Shown: positions 55,771 to 64,000 of the stretch, one piece after another
Position numbering within the stretch: position 1 is the stretch's first letter
Layout of the letters: every line of letters begins with the position of its first letter
NCBI GenBank assembly: GCA_963703125.1
Contig: OY969790.1
Location: 2,170,001-2,234,000 of the forward strand
Length of the DNA stretch: 64,000 bases
Reading direction: 5' to 3'
Origin: MFD04716-140 sp963703125
GTDB lineage: Bacteria; Bacteroidota; Bacteroidia; Flavobacteriales; Flavobacteriaceae
Made by a program: the position numbers and the translations under genes
Notes under the pieces: generated by a model
Databases searched by the model: none
Told to the model about the DNA's origin: nothing
What the model saw: the letters and a program-made list of their open reading frames with translations, nothing else

Positions 55771-56539
55771 ACCCACCTCTGATATCTAATAACCACTTAT
55801 CGGGATTAATGTTTTTCCAACTATGTTTTGCTTTTTGGATTAAACTATTCAAGTAGGTTTTATCAAATTTCGGATTATAGTCTATTAATTCCAATAATTT
55901 TAGTGATTTCGTATCAACTTCGCCTGTATCAAGATTTTGTAGTCCGAGTGTCCTTACTCCAAATCTTCTATAAAGTAGATTTTCTTCTCTTTCTTTTAAA
56001 TATTCCTCCCCAGTCTCTATCGATAGGTAGCCATAGTCTTGAGTGTCCAAGTGAATATTTGCTTTGCTTTTTCCACCAGCATCTTTAAGGATTCCATAGA
56101 AATAAAGTTCAGCCTCAACCCATGTGTTTTCTGTTTGGACAAAACGAGTTGTAGGATTTATGGTTAATTCATAGTCTCTATTTAAAGAAGTTTTGATTTG
56201 AAATTCATAGTTCTTCTGTCTCGATAAATTTTGAATGTTCTCAATTGCCCTAGCCGTTTTTAACTCCAAAAAATCTATGGAATTGTTCGCCTGAACTTGT
56301 GACAAAATTGCACTAAAACCTATAACTGCTTGAATAGTTGTTTTGAATTTATGTTTAACAGACCCTTCTTCAATGTCATAAGTTATTATTGGTCTGTCCT
56401 TTTTATTATTTGGGTATAATAAGTCTTCTACATTTTGCAGAATAGCTGCAATTTGCTTTATATCGTAGTTATCAGGACTTAAATCCATATGTCCTAATTT
56501 TCCTATTACTCTTATTTCTATTTCTCCGATTTTGTCCAC
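55760..56539 (-). CDS. Unrecognised 259-residue partner of the PIN gene
   Basis: GTG start at 56539. No named domain recognised. The protein begins IRVIGKLGHMDLSPDNYDIK, has an alpha/beta N-terminal part with YDIEEGSVKHKFKTT and a central beta-rich stretch (FQIKTSLNRDYELTINPTTR, AELYFYGILKDAGGKSKANI) and ends WLLDIRGGYEA. No signal peptide or clear DNA-binding motif. A TACATTTG -7-like box (56544-56551) lies just before the start, so the transcript may be almost leaderless. Overlaps the PIN gene by 11 bp. Probably the antitoxin or sensor of the pair, but much larger than known VapB antitoxins. Confidence 0.7.
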   Translation of the reverse strand: MDKIGEIEIRVIGKLGHMDLSPDNYDIKQIAAILQNVEDLLYPNNKKDRPIITYDIEEGSVKHKFKTTIQAVIGFSAILSQVQANNSIDFLELKTARAIENIQNLSRQKNYEFQIKTSLNRDYELTINPTTRFVQTENTWVEAELYFYGILKDAGGKSKANIHLDTQDYGYLSIETGEEYLKEREENLLYRRFGVRTLGLQNLDTGEVDTKSLKLLELIDYNPKFDKTYLNSLIQKAKHSWKNINPDKWLLDIRGGYEA

Positions 56540-56740
56540 AACTCAAATGTACAAATATTTGATATAGTCTATAACTTTCATTTTTTACAAATGTTGCAGC
56601 ACTCGCTTTACAGCTGCAAATACAATATTCCACTTAAGAATTACTGCAAGTAACCTATGATGGATACAGATTGTTTTTAAAAGTACATCCTTTCACCGAT
56701 TTTTCTTGCCAAAAATAATTTGTCACAAAACATAGCTGAA

Positions 56741-56765
56741 GGTCCCTTATCGTAGCATCGGGACC
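56741..56765. terminator. Stem-loop downstream of argH
   Basis: GGTCCC / GGGACC 6-bp stem with a 13-nt partly paired loop, 30 bp beyond the argH stop. T-rich on the plus-strand side only (TATTTTTAAAT), so its action on argH is uncertain. Confidence 0.4.
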
Positions 56766-56795
56766 TATTTTTAAATATTAGAAGGGCAAGCCTTT

Positions 56796-58079
56796 TTATT
56801 CAAAAGCGGCCTGCATTTTTTCCCGTATTTCCCGGAGGCATAAATTGCCCAAACTACCTTCGTGGGTATGTTTGATGTCGCGTTTAGGGGTAAAAGTGCC
56901 TTCCTGTATTTCCTGCCCCATTTTTTTATAGGCATCGCGAAAAGGCATTCCGGAGAGCACCAATTCATTCAAGGTATCCACGCTAAAGAGGTAATTGTAT
57001 TTGGGATCTTCCAAAATGCCTTCGTTCACTTGAATTTCCTTGAGACTAAAGGTCAAGATCTCCAAACAGGCCTTCATGTCCTGTACCGCAGGTACTATGA
57101 TTTCCTTAACCAATTGCAGGTCCCGGTGGTAGCCACTGGGCAAATTGTTGATCACCAAGGTCAGTTGGTTGGGCACCGCTTGCAGCTTGTTGCACTTACC
57201 ACGCACCAGTTCAAAGACATCGGGATTTTTCTTATGGGGCATAATGCTACTGCCCGTTGTCAACTCATCAGGGAAGGTAACAAAATTAAAGTTCTGGCTC
57301 ATGTACAGGCAGATGTCCATCGCCATTTTAGAAAGCGTCGCGGCGATGCTCGCCATTCCGAACGCAGTCGCTTTCTCCACTTTGCCACGGCCCATTTGGG
57401 CGGCCACCACATTGTACTTCATCGTTTCAAAACCCATCTCCTGGGTGGTAAAAGTGCGGTCAATGGGGAAAGAACTGCCATAACCCGCCGCGCTCCCCAA
57501 GGGGTTCTGATCGGCAATCTTGTAGGCGGCGTTGATAAAATAAAGATCGTCTATGAGACTCTCCGCATAGGCCGAAAACCACAGCCCAAAAGAAGAGGGC
57601 ATCGCAATCTGTAAATGGGTATAGCCGGGCAGCAACACATTTTTGTGCTTATCGGCCAAGTTAATGAGCAGATCAAAAAGAATTTTGGTCTGGTCCTTGA
57701 TCTCGGCCAGTTCTTCTTTCAGATACAAATGCATGGCGACCAACACTTGGTCGTTCCGTGAGCGGGCCGTATGTATTTTTTTTCCGGTATCGCCCAAGGC
57801 CAAAGTAAGTTGGTACTCGATCTTCGAGTGCATATCCTCAAAAGTGGGCTCTATGGTAAACTTTCCTTCTTCTATTTTTTTGGCAATCGCATTCAATTCC
57901 TTCAGCAAAGCCTCAGTCTCCGAGGGTGTCAACAAACCTATCTTGCCCAACATTTTGGCATGCGCCTTGGAGGCGACGACATCGTATTTAGCCAAATGCA
58001 GATCCAATTCGCGATCGTTGCCCACGGTAAAATGGTCAATTTTTTTATCGGTGCTAATACCTTTTTCCCAGAGTTTCAT
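56796..58079 (-). CDS. argH: Argininosuccinate lyase
   Basis: 427 residues from the ATG at 58079 (MKLWEKGISTDKKIDHFTVG). Fumarase/aspartase superfamily signature TGSSIMPHKKNPDVFELVRG, with the mobile catalytic Ser loop, plus TARSRNDQVLVAMHLYLKE and GYTHLQIAMPSSFG. Splits argininosuccinate to arginine and fumarate, the last step of arginine synthesis. The frame extends 17 codons upstream through a repeat tract (58084-58127), but the family N-terminus starts at MKLWEKG. Last gene of the minus-strand arginine cluster. Confidence 0.95.
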   Translation of the reverse strand: MKLWEKGISTDKKIDHFTVGNDRELDLHLAKYDVVASKAHAKMLGKIGLLTPSETEALLKELNAIAKKIEEGKFTIEPTFEDMHSKIEYQLTLALGDTGKKIHTARSRNDQVLVAMHLYLKEELAEIKDQTKILFDLLINLADKHKNVLLPGYTHLQIAMPSSFGLWFSAYAESLIDDLYFINAAYKIADQNPLGSAAGYGSSFPIDRTFTTQEMGFETMKYNVVAAQMGRGKVEKATAFGMASIAATLSKMAMDICLYMSQNFNFVTFPDELTTGSSIMPHKKNPDVFELVRGKCNKLQAVPNQLTLVINNLPSGYHRDLQLVKEIIVPAVQDMKACLEILTFSLKEIQVNEGILEDPKYNYLFSVDTLNELVLSGMPFRDAYKKMGQEIQEGTFTPKRDIKHTHEGSLGNLCLREIREKMQAAFE

Positions 58080-58083
58080 TTTT

Positions 58084-58127
58084 TCAAGTTCAAGTTCAAA
58101 TGTCAAGTTTAAGGGCAAGTTTAAGCA
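58084..58127. repeat. Short degenerate tandem repeat in the argH leader
   Basis: Degenerate copies of CAAGTTTAAG/CAAGTTCAAG spaced about 12 bp apart, just upstream of the argH ATG. It keeps the argH frame open upstream, giving an LNLPLNL/ELELE-like extension that is not family sequence. Confidence 0.55.
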
Positions 58128-58160
58128 CAATTAATTGAGTTTGTACTTGATACTTGCGCT

Positions 58161-59234
58161 TTATTTTTTTAAAAAACCTTTCAAAATCTTAATATACAAA
58201 TCTATGCCTTCTTCAATTTCATTCACAAAAATATATTCATCGGCGGAATGGGAACGGGTGCTATCGCCAGGCCCTAATTTGAGCGAGGGGCAGCTCAATG
58301 CCGCCTGATCCGAGAGGGTAGGGGATCCGTACGTACTTCGTCCCAAGGCAATGCCCGACTGTACCAATGCATGGTTTTTGTCAATGGCGGAGGAATTCAA
58401 TCGCAGGGACCGTGCTTTTAGTTCGCAAGGTGCTTCCTTCATCAAGATATCCGCGATTTCCTTATTCGTGTATTTGTCGTTCACCCGAACATCGATTACC
58501 AGATCTACCTGTGCCGGCACCACATTGTGCTGACTGCCCCCGTTTATTTGGGTTACCGTGAGTTTTACTTCGCCCAGAACCTCCGATACCCTTTCAAATT
58601 TATAATTTTTGAACCACTCCAAAACTTTGATGGTATTGTAAATGGAGTTATCCGTATTTGGGTGTGCCGCATGCGAAGGCGTTCCCTTTACGACCGCATC
58701 AAAGATGACCAAGCCTTTTTCGGCAATGGCAAGTTGCATCAAAGTGGGTTCGCCCACAATGGCGACATCGATCTTTGGTAAAATCGCCAACATACTGTTG
58801 AGTCCGTTCGGACCCGAACTTTCCTCCTCTGCCGACGCCACGACGACGATATTGTGGTTGAGGTCTTTCGCTCCATAAAAATGGGTAAATGCGGTAATAA
58901 GCGATACTAATGCGCCACCGGCATCGTTACTGCCGAGTCCGTATAATTTACCTTCCTCAATATGGGCATGGTACGGATCTTTGGTATAGGCGGTATTCGG
59001 TTTTACCGTATCGTGATGCGAATTGAGGAGCAAGGTGGGCTTGCTTTCGTCAAAATATTTGTTGAAGGCATACACATTGTTCTTCTCGCGTTTAAAGGGA
59101 ATTTCAAAAGATGTGAACCATCCTTCGATGGCATCGGCCGTTTGATCTTCCTGTGAAGAAAACGACTGAATGGAAATCAGTTCTTTTAGCAACTCCAGGG
59201 CCTTTTCCGTTAGCATTCTTTGATCCATCATCAT
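58161..59234 (-). CDS. M20-family deacylase (ArgE-like N-acyl-ornithine/citrulline deacetylase)
   Basis: 357 residues. M20 metallopeptidase sites: LLLNSHHDTVKPN (His/Asp), GLGSNDAGGALVSL (bridging Asp), SAEEESSGPNG (catalytic Glu pair), VGEPTLMQLAIAEKGLV, and late GPGDSTRSHSADEYI (last His). In the Bacteroidota pathway the acyl group is removed after carbamoylation, so the likely substrate is N-acetyl- or N-succinyl-citrulline. ATG overlaps the argB TGA (ATGA, 59231-59234), so the two are coupled. Confidence 0.88.
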   Translation of the reverse strand: MMMDQRMLTEKALELLKELISIQSFSSQEDQTADAIEGWFTSFEIPFKREKNNVYAFNKYFDESKPTLLLNSHHDTVKPNTAYTKDPYHAHIEEGKLYGLGSNDAGGALVSLITAFTHFYGAKDLNHNIVVVASAEEESSGPNGLNSMLAILPKIDVAIVGEPTLMQLAIAEKGLVIFDAVVKGTPSHAAHPNTDNSIYNTIKVLEWFKNYKFERVSEVLGEVKLTVTQINGGSQHNVVPAQVDLVIDVRVNDKYTNKEIADILMKEAPCELKARSLRLNSSAIDKNHALVQSGIALGRSTYGSPTLSDQAALSCPSLKLGPGDSTRSHSADEYIFVNEIEEGIDLYIKILKGFLKK

Positions 59235-60010
59235 AAGGTTATTTTCGTAAATAGGGCGGATGCTCCTTCCAACATGGAGGTATCGCCAATACAGACTTGG
59301 TTTACGCCATTATTTAAGGCATGGAAGCAATTTTCCATTTTAGGAAGCATGCCATCCGCAATACTATTTTGTTCCAACAATTCTTGGTACTTTTTGGAAT
59401 CGATATGTGTTACGACCGAGTTTTCATCGGCCACGTTCATCAAGACGCCCTTTTTTTCAAAGCAATAGTACAAAGTGGCCTTATAAAGAGCACTCATTCC
59501 AATAGCGACTTCCGAGGCTATGGTATCGGCATTCGTATTTAGCATTTGACCTTTTCCATCGTGGGTCAAGGCGCAAAAAACGGGCATCAAATCGGCATTC
59601 AATAAAGCGGAAATGGTCTTTGGATTGATACCGTCCACATCACCTGCAAACCCATAATCAAGGGTCTTTACAGCTCTTTTGTGCGCCTGAATGGTGTCTC
59701 CATCGGCACCGCTGAGTCCAATGGCATTGCAGCCGTTGCTTTGCAGCTGTGCCACAATCTTTTTATTGGTGAGTCCGCCATAGACCATAATGATCACATC
59801 CAAGCTTTCGGCATCGGTAATGCGCCTTCCGCCGATCAACTTGGATTCAATCCCCAATTTTGCGGCAATCTGCGTGGCCATTTTCCCCCCACCGTGTACC
59901 AATATTTTGAGTCCGTCCAATTTGGCGAACAAGTCCAGAAATTTTGCAAGTTCATGGCTGTTTTCGATGATATTTCCGCCAATTTTTACGATGGATAGTT
60001 TTTGTTTCAC
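59231..60010 (-). CDS. argB: N-acetylglutamate kinase (or N-acylglutamate kinase)
   Basis: 259 residues, GTG start at 60010 (AAACAC immediately before it). Amino acid kinase fold: SIVKIGGNII (phosphate loop Lys), KILVHGGGKMAT, IGLSGADGDTI, GFAGDVDGINPKTI and MLNTNADTIASEVAIGM. Phosphorylates the gamma-carboxyl of N-acylglutamate, the second step of arginine synthesis. The ATGA overlap couples it to the M20 gene; 60 bp follows the SDR gene. Confidence 0.93.
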   Translation of the reverse strand: MKQKLSIVKIGGNIIENSHELAKFLDLFAKLDGLKILVHGGGKMATQIAAKLGIESKLIGGRRITDAESLDVIIMVYGGLTNKKIVAQLQSNGCNAIGLSGADGDTIQAHKRAVKTLDYGFAGDVDGINPKTISALLNADLMPVFCALTHDGKGQMLNTNADTIASEVAIGMSALYKATLYYCFEKKGVLMNVADENSVVTHIDSKKYQELLEQNSIADGMLPKMENCFHALNNGVNQVCIGDTSMLEGASALFTKITL

Positions 60011-60070
60011 GTGTTTCTATTTATTGTTTTTCAATGGTCACATGTAACCTTTAATCATGTCGGTTTCATT

Positions 60071-60823
60071 TTATACATTTAAAATTCCCCCGTCAATGTT
60101 CATCGCCGTTCCCGTGATCCACGAGGCATCATCGGATAGCAGGAAGAGGGCCAGTTTTGCGACATCATCCGGAGACCCTAAGCGTTTTAACAATGTTTTT
60201 TTTCCGGCATTTTCCACCGCCATCCCCGGATTCTCAAATGCCACAGCGGAATCCCACAGCAATTGCGTATCCACAGGTCCTGGACAAATGGCATTGACCC
60301 GAATCTTTGGGGCATATTCCACGGCCATTTGTTTCATCAAAGCTACGGAAGCCGCTTTTGAGGCGCAGTAGGCCGGATGGTTCGGAAAACTCTTGTAAGC
60401 GGCAATGGAGGCATTGATCAAAATGTTTCCGCTGGCTTCTTTCAGCATATAAGGTATCGCATATTTTGACAAATAGAAAATGGAACCCAGATTCGTGTCC
60501 ATCGTATTTTGCCAAGATGAAATCGGCAGATCTACCACATTCCCCAGTCCCAAAATACCCGCATTGATAGAAAGCATGTGCAGCTTTCCAAAATGGGAGA
60601 TGGCCGCTTTTACGAGTTGCTCATTGTGCTCGGGCCGACTTACATCGCCAGCCACAAAAATTGCATTTTTCAACTTTTTCGACAAGGCTTCGCCTTTCTC
60701 GACATTCCGTCCTGAAAGGATCAGTTTGGCACCTTCCGAAACAAGGGTTACGGCAATGGCCATGCCCATACCCCCCGTGGCCCCGGTGACGATACAAATC
60801 TTGTCTTTAAGTTTTTGTTTCAT
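60071..60823 (-). CDS. SDR-family oxidoreductase
   Basis: 250 residues from the ATG at 60823 (frame extends to 60847). Short-chain dehydrogenase: KICIVTGATGGMGMAIAVTL (Rossmann TGxxxGxG), LSINAGILG (NAG), YCASKAASVALM (YxxxK catalytic pair; the Ser is in ILINASIAAYKS) and ICPGPVDTQ. NAD(P)-dependent alcohol/ketone oxidoreductase; substrate unknown. It sits inside the arginine cluster in the same direction but has no known role in that pathway. A GC-rich repeat element separates it from argF'. Confidence 0.9.
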   Translation of the reverse strand: MKQKLKDKICIVTGATGGMGMAIAVTLVSEGAKLILSGRNVEKGEALSKKLKNAIFVAGDVSRPEHNEQLVKAAISHFGKLHMLSINAGILGLGNVVDLPISSWQNTMDTNLGSIFYLSKYAIPYMLKEASGNILINASIAAYKSFPNHPAYCASKAASVALMKQMAVEYAPKIRVNAICPGPVDTQLLWDSAVAFENPGMAVENAGKKTLLKRLGSPDDVAKLALFLLSDDASWITGTAMNIDGGILNV

Positions 60824-60835
60824 TTTACTTTTATA

Positions 60836-61010
60836 GTCCCTCCTCATTTGAGGAAGGGGATGAATCGCTCGCCTAAGACGCGCAAGAAATGGGAGGTAGC
60901 CCTGCGAACTTATTCAGTCTCGATTCCGGTTCGTTATTGGCACGCTAAGGCTTGCGGCTTCAACCCCTCCGTCCGCAAGCGGACACCTCCCCTCGTCTGA
61001 GGGGAGGAGC
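60836..61010. repeat. GC-rich extragenic palindromic element
   Basis: About 175 bp, markedly more GC-rich than its surroundings. It opens with a TCCTCATTTGAGGA stem-loop, contains GTCCGC-AA-GCGGAC, and closes with the hairpin CCTCCCCTC-GTCT-GAGGGGAGG (60986-61007). No coding frame. Looks like a mobile or dispersed extragenic repeat of the type common in flavobacterial genomes; copy number cannot be judged from one window. Confidence 0.6.
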
Positions 61011-61012
61011 TG

Positions 61013-61960
<948 letters not shown>

Positions 61961-61976
61961 GTGTTTTTCTGTCTCC

Positions 61977-62031
61977 TCGAGCGCAGTCCCGAGTATTTAA
62001 ATGCTACCAAAAAGGTCTCGACTGCGCTCGA
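61977..62031. repeat. 12-bp inverted repeat (flavobacterial extragenic repeat)
   Basis: TCGAGCGCAGTC (61977-61988) and its exact complement GACTGCGCTCGA (62020-62031), 31 bp apart, with flanking GGTCTCGA and ACCTGACGG. Located between argD and argF'. Very GC-rich against AT-rich flanks; resembles a dispersed repeat seen in many flavobacterial intergenic regions. Could form a long hairpin in the argD-argF' transcript. Confidence 0.65.
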
Positions 62032-62043
62032 CCTGACGGAAAA

Positions 62044-63174
62044 TTAATTCCCTAATTCTTTTTTTAAAGCCTCAAAAAATAGGTCTAAATGAGCCTTGGT
62101 AATATTCAATGCGGGGAGCACCCGAAGCACATGTTTGTCCTTGGCGCCCCCGGTAAATACATGTTGATCGTAAATCAACCTTTTGCGAATATCGGCAACC
62201 TCAAAATCAAATTCGAGCCCCAGCATGAGTCCACGACCTTTTATACGTTTTACCTGTGTAATCAAAGCGGCCTTTTCCTTGAAATACGTTCCCAGTTCAA
62301 ATGCGTTTGCAATGAGCTTTTCCTTTTCAATTACCTCAAGAACGGCCAAGGATGCTGCACAGGCCAAATGATTGCCGCCAAAAGTCGTACCCAAGAGGCC
62401 GTAGGAAGCCTTGATATCTTCGTGGATCAAAATACCGCCTACGGGAAAACCGTTGCCCATACCCTTGGCAATGGAAATAATATCCGGCTGTATGCCATGA
62501 TGCTGAAAGCCAAAAAACATTCCGGTACGGCCATAGCCCGACTGAACTTCATCGGCAATGAGTACCACCTTGTATTCCTTGCAAAGTTGCGTAATCTGTT
62601 GGTAAAATTTAGTGGAAGGTTCATCCAATCCGCCAACACCTTGCACCGCTTCCAAGATTACTGCACAGACGTCCAATTTTTTAATTTCGGAAGTGAACGA
62701 TTCAATATCCTCAAACTGCAAAAAGGTCACATTTTGCTGTTTGTTCAACGGTGCATTGATTTTTTCGTCATCCGTGGCGGCCACGGCCGCCGAAGTCCTT
62801 CCGTGAAAACTGTTCCTAAAGGCGATGACCCTCGATTTTCCGTTGTGGAACGAGGCCAATTTTAAGGCATTTTCATTGGCTTCCGCACCAGAATTGCACA
62901 TAAAGAGGTTGTAATCTTCACACCCCGAAAGGATTCCCAATTTGGTCGCCAATTCTTCCTGCAGCGGATTTTGCACCGCATTGCTGTAAAATCCGATCTT
63001 ACCCAATTGGTCCTTGATACGCTTTACATAATGGGGATGGGAATGGCCGATAGAGATTACGGCATGGCCGCCATAGAAATCCAAATATTCTTGGCCCTTA
63101 TCATCGGTAACGACAATTCCCTTGGCCGAAACCGGGGTAATGTTATAAAGTGGGTAAACATCGAACAATTTCAT
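62044..63174 (-). CDS. argD: Acetylornithine (acylornithine) aminotransferase
   Basis: 376 residues from the ATG at 63174 (MKLFDVYPLYNITPVSAKG); the 22-codon upstream extension is not family sequence. Class III aminotransferase: FMCNSGAEANENALKLA, NSFHGRTSAAVAAT, LIADEVQSGYGRTG (PLP Asp), IISIAKGMGNGFPVGG (PLP Lys) and LLGTTFGGNHLACA. Converts N-acylglutamate semialdehyde to N-acylornithine. AAACAC precedes the ATG. Part of the proC-argD-argF' cluster. Confidence 0.94.
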   Translation of the reverse strand: MKLFDVYPLYNITPVSAKGIVVTDDKGQEYLDFYGGHAVISIGHSHPHYVKRIKDQLGKIGFYSNAVQNPLQEELATKLGILSGCEDYNLFMCNSGAEANENALKLASFHNGKSRVIAFRNSFHGRTSAAVAATDDEKINAPLNKQQNVTFLQFEDIESFTSEIKKLDVCAVILEAVQGVGGLDEPSTKFYQQITQLCKEYKVVLIADEVQSGYGRTGMFFGFQHHGIQPDIISIAKGMGNGFPVGGILIHEDIKASYGLLGTTFGGNHLACAASLAVLEVIEKEKLIANAFELGTYFKEKAALITQVKRIKGRGLMLGLEFDFEVADIRKRLIYDQHVFTGGAKDKHVLRVLPALNITKAHLDLFFEALKKELGN

Positions 63175-63264
63175 GTGTTTATTTTTATTTTTTTCATAGT
63201 TCACATGTAATTCGCCATCACACTCATCGTTTGTTATCACGAATTGATATGGCTCATTTCATGA

Positions 63265-64000
63265 CTATCCTTTTTTGATTTGATTGATTTTTTCGAACGA
63301 GGCCACAATGCCCCGAATAAGCGATGAGCTCAATCCCTGGTGTTCCATTTCGTTCAAACCTTCAATGGTACATCCTTTAGGGGTCGTAACCCTGTCGATT
63401 TCCTTTTCCGGATGGCTATCCGATTCGATCAACAAACTTGCGGCCCCTTTGCAGGTATGCATGGCAAGTTCCTGGGCCTCTTTGGCATCGAACCCTAGTT
63501 GTATGGCACCTTGGGTAGTGGCGCGTATCAAGCGCATCCAAAAAGCAATTCCGCTGGCACAAATTACCGTAGCGGCCTGCATTTGCTCCTCTGGTATTTC
63601 CATGGTATGTCCCATGCGGTTAAAAATGGCTTTTGCCAGATCAATACGCTTCTTGCCCTTTTCATTGCTACAGATACACGTCATGGATTTACCTACTGAA
63701 ATAGCTGTGTTGGGCATGCTGCGAATCAGATAATGGTCGGCGCCCACGGTTTCTTCCATTCGGGCGATACTAAAGCCGGTAATGGTAGAAATGATTACGT
63801 GCTTCTCGTTGAGCAGCTCTTTTACCTCTTCCAAAATCTTCGCAAACTGGCTGGGCTGCACCGCAAAAATGAGAATATCGGAATTTTGTACCGCTTCCCT
63901 ATTATCGGAAGTGACTTTTACATTTCCATATTTTTCGTACTGTTTAAGGCTTTCTACATTTTTACGTGTTAGGTACATTGAAGTGGCCCCATTTGTATTC
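63265..64000 (-). CDS. proC: Pyrroline-5-carboxylate reductase (N-terminus beyond the window)
   Basis: The frame is open to the right edge, so the Rossmann GxGxxG start is missing. Visible parts: DILIFAVQPSQFAKIL, IISTITGFSIARMEETVG, IRSMPNTAISVGKSMTCIC, VICASGIAFWMRLIRATTQG and the ProC signature SHPEKEIDRVTTPKGCTIEG. Reduces pyrroline-5-carboxylate to proline. Stands at the head of the minus-strand arginine cluster, consistent with the shared proline/arginine locus of Flavobacteriia. Confidence 0.92.
   Translation of the reverse strand, partial: NTNGATSMYLTRKNVESLKQYEKYGNVKVTSDNREAVQNSDILIFAVQPSQFAKILEEVKELLNEKHVIISTITGFSIARMEETVGADHYLIRSMPNTAISVGKSMTCICSNEKGKKRIDLAKAIFNRMGHTMEIPEEQMQAATVICASGIAFWMRLIRATTQGAIQLGFDAKEAQELAMHTCKGAASLLIESDSHPEKEIDRVTTPKGCTIEGLNEMEHQGLSSSLIRGIVASFEKINQIKKG

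Noticed and set aside
56862..57614. 250-codon plus-strand frame opposite argH
   Set aside because: Mirror of argH codon usage; translation has no recognisable fold.
58130..58160. Longer ArgH start at 58130
   Set aside because: The added residues come from the repeat tract; the family N-terminus begins at MKLWEKG (58079).
62089..62865. 258-codon plus-strand frame opposite argD
   Set aside because: Shadow frame without domain or leader signals.

Overview
The window reads as the chromosome of a marine-type Flavobacteriaceae bacterium (Bacteroidota). The evidence is SusC/SusD pairs, many lipoproteins with short Bacteroidota-style signal peptides, -7 promoter boxes of the TAnnTTTG type, A-rich leaders instead of Shine-Dalgarno sites, TAATG/ATGA gene overlaps, a mevalonate pathway, and an arginine cluster with the N-acyl-ornithine carbamoyltransferase typical of the phylum. 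The genus cannot be fixed from the sequence. No tRNA, rRNA, CRISPR array, prophage or insertion sequence was seen.

Layout. 1-8 kb: a metallophosphoesterase cut by the left edge, a GAF protein, an HD phosphohydrolase fused to a PycTM-like membrane domain, and a 1235-residue lipoprotein with a phosphoesterase head, a kinase-like middle and an Omp85-type barrel. 8-10 kb: a vanadium-haloperoxidase-family lipoprotein coupled to a beta-propeller-like lipoprotein. 10.6-37 kb: a sugar island. A sodium:solute symporter faces xylA-xylB. Upstream of xylB, on the same strand, lie three giant FG-GAP/UnbV lipoproteins, a small lipoprotein and a SusC-SusD pair. Divergent from susC run a LacI regulator, beta-phosphoglucomutase, a GH65 phosphorylase and a frameshifted GH13 lipoprotein. 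This joins an alpha-glucoside uptake and phosphorolysis set to a xylose set.

37-44.5 kb: housekeeping genes: GDPD, a frameshifted BaiN/HI0933-type flavoprotein, TspO, mevalonate decarboxylase, mevalonate kinase, a UbiA prenyltransferase and an rRNA pseudouridine synthase. 44.9-48.8 kb: a 1297-residue DUF6807 / PVC-type dehydrogenase / cytochrome c lipoprotein. 48.8-56.5 kb: small accessory genes: NTF2-like proteins, MepB, a VapC-type PIN toxin with DUF6364-type antitoxin, an aromatic amino acid decarboxylase plus a decayed copy of its 5' end, DoxX, a PIG-L deacetylase, and a second PIN gene overlapping an unrecognised 259-residue partner. 56.8-64 kb: arginine/proline biosynthesis on the minus strand (proC, argD, argF', an SDR, argB, an M20 deacylase, argH), with extragenic repeat elements between genes.

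Most notable: the phosphatase/kinase-like/Omp85 fusion, the HD-PycTM protein with no cyclase beside it, the SusCD-UnbV locus, the 259-residue/PIN module, the decarboxylase relic, two single-base frameshifts, and a serine at the substrate-selecting position of ArgF'.
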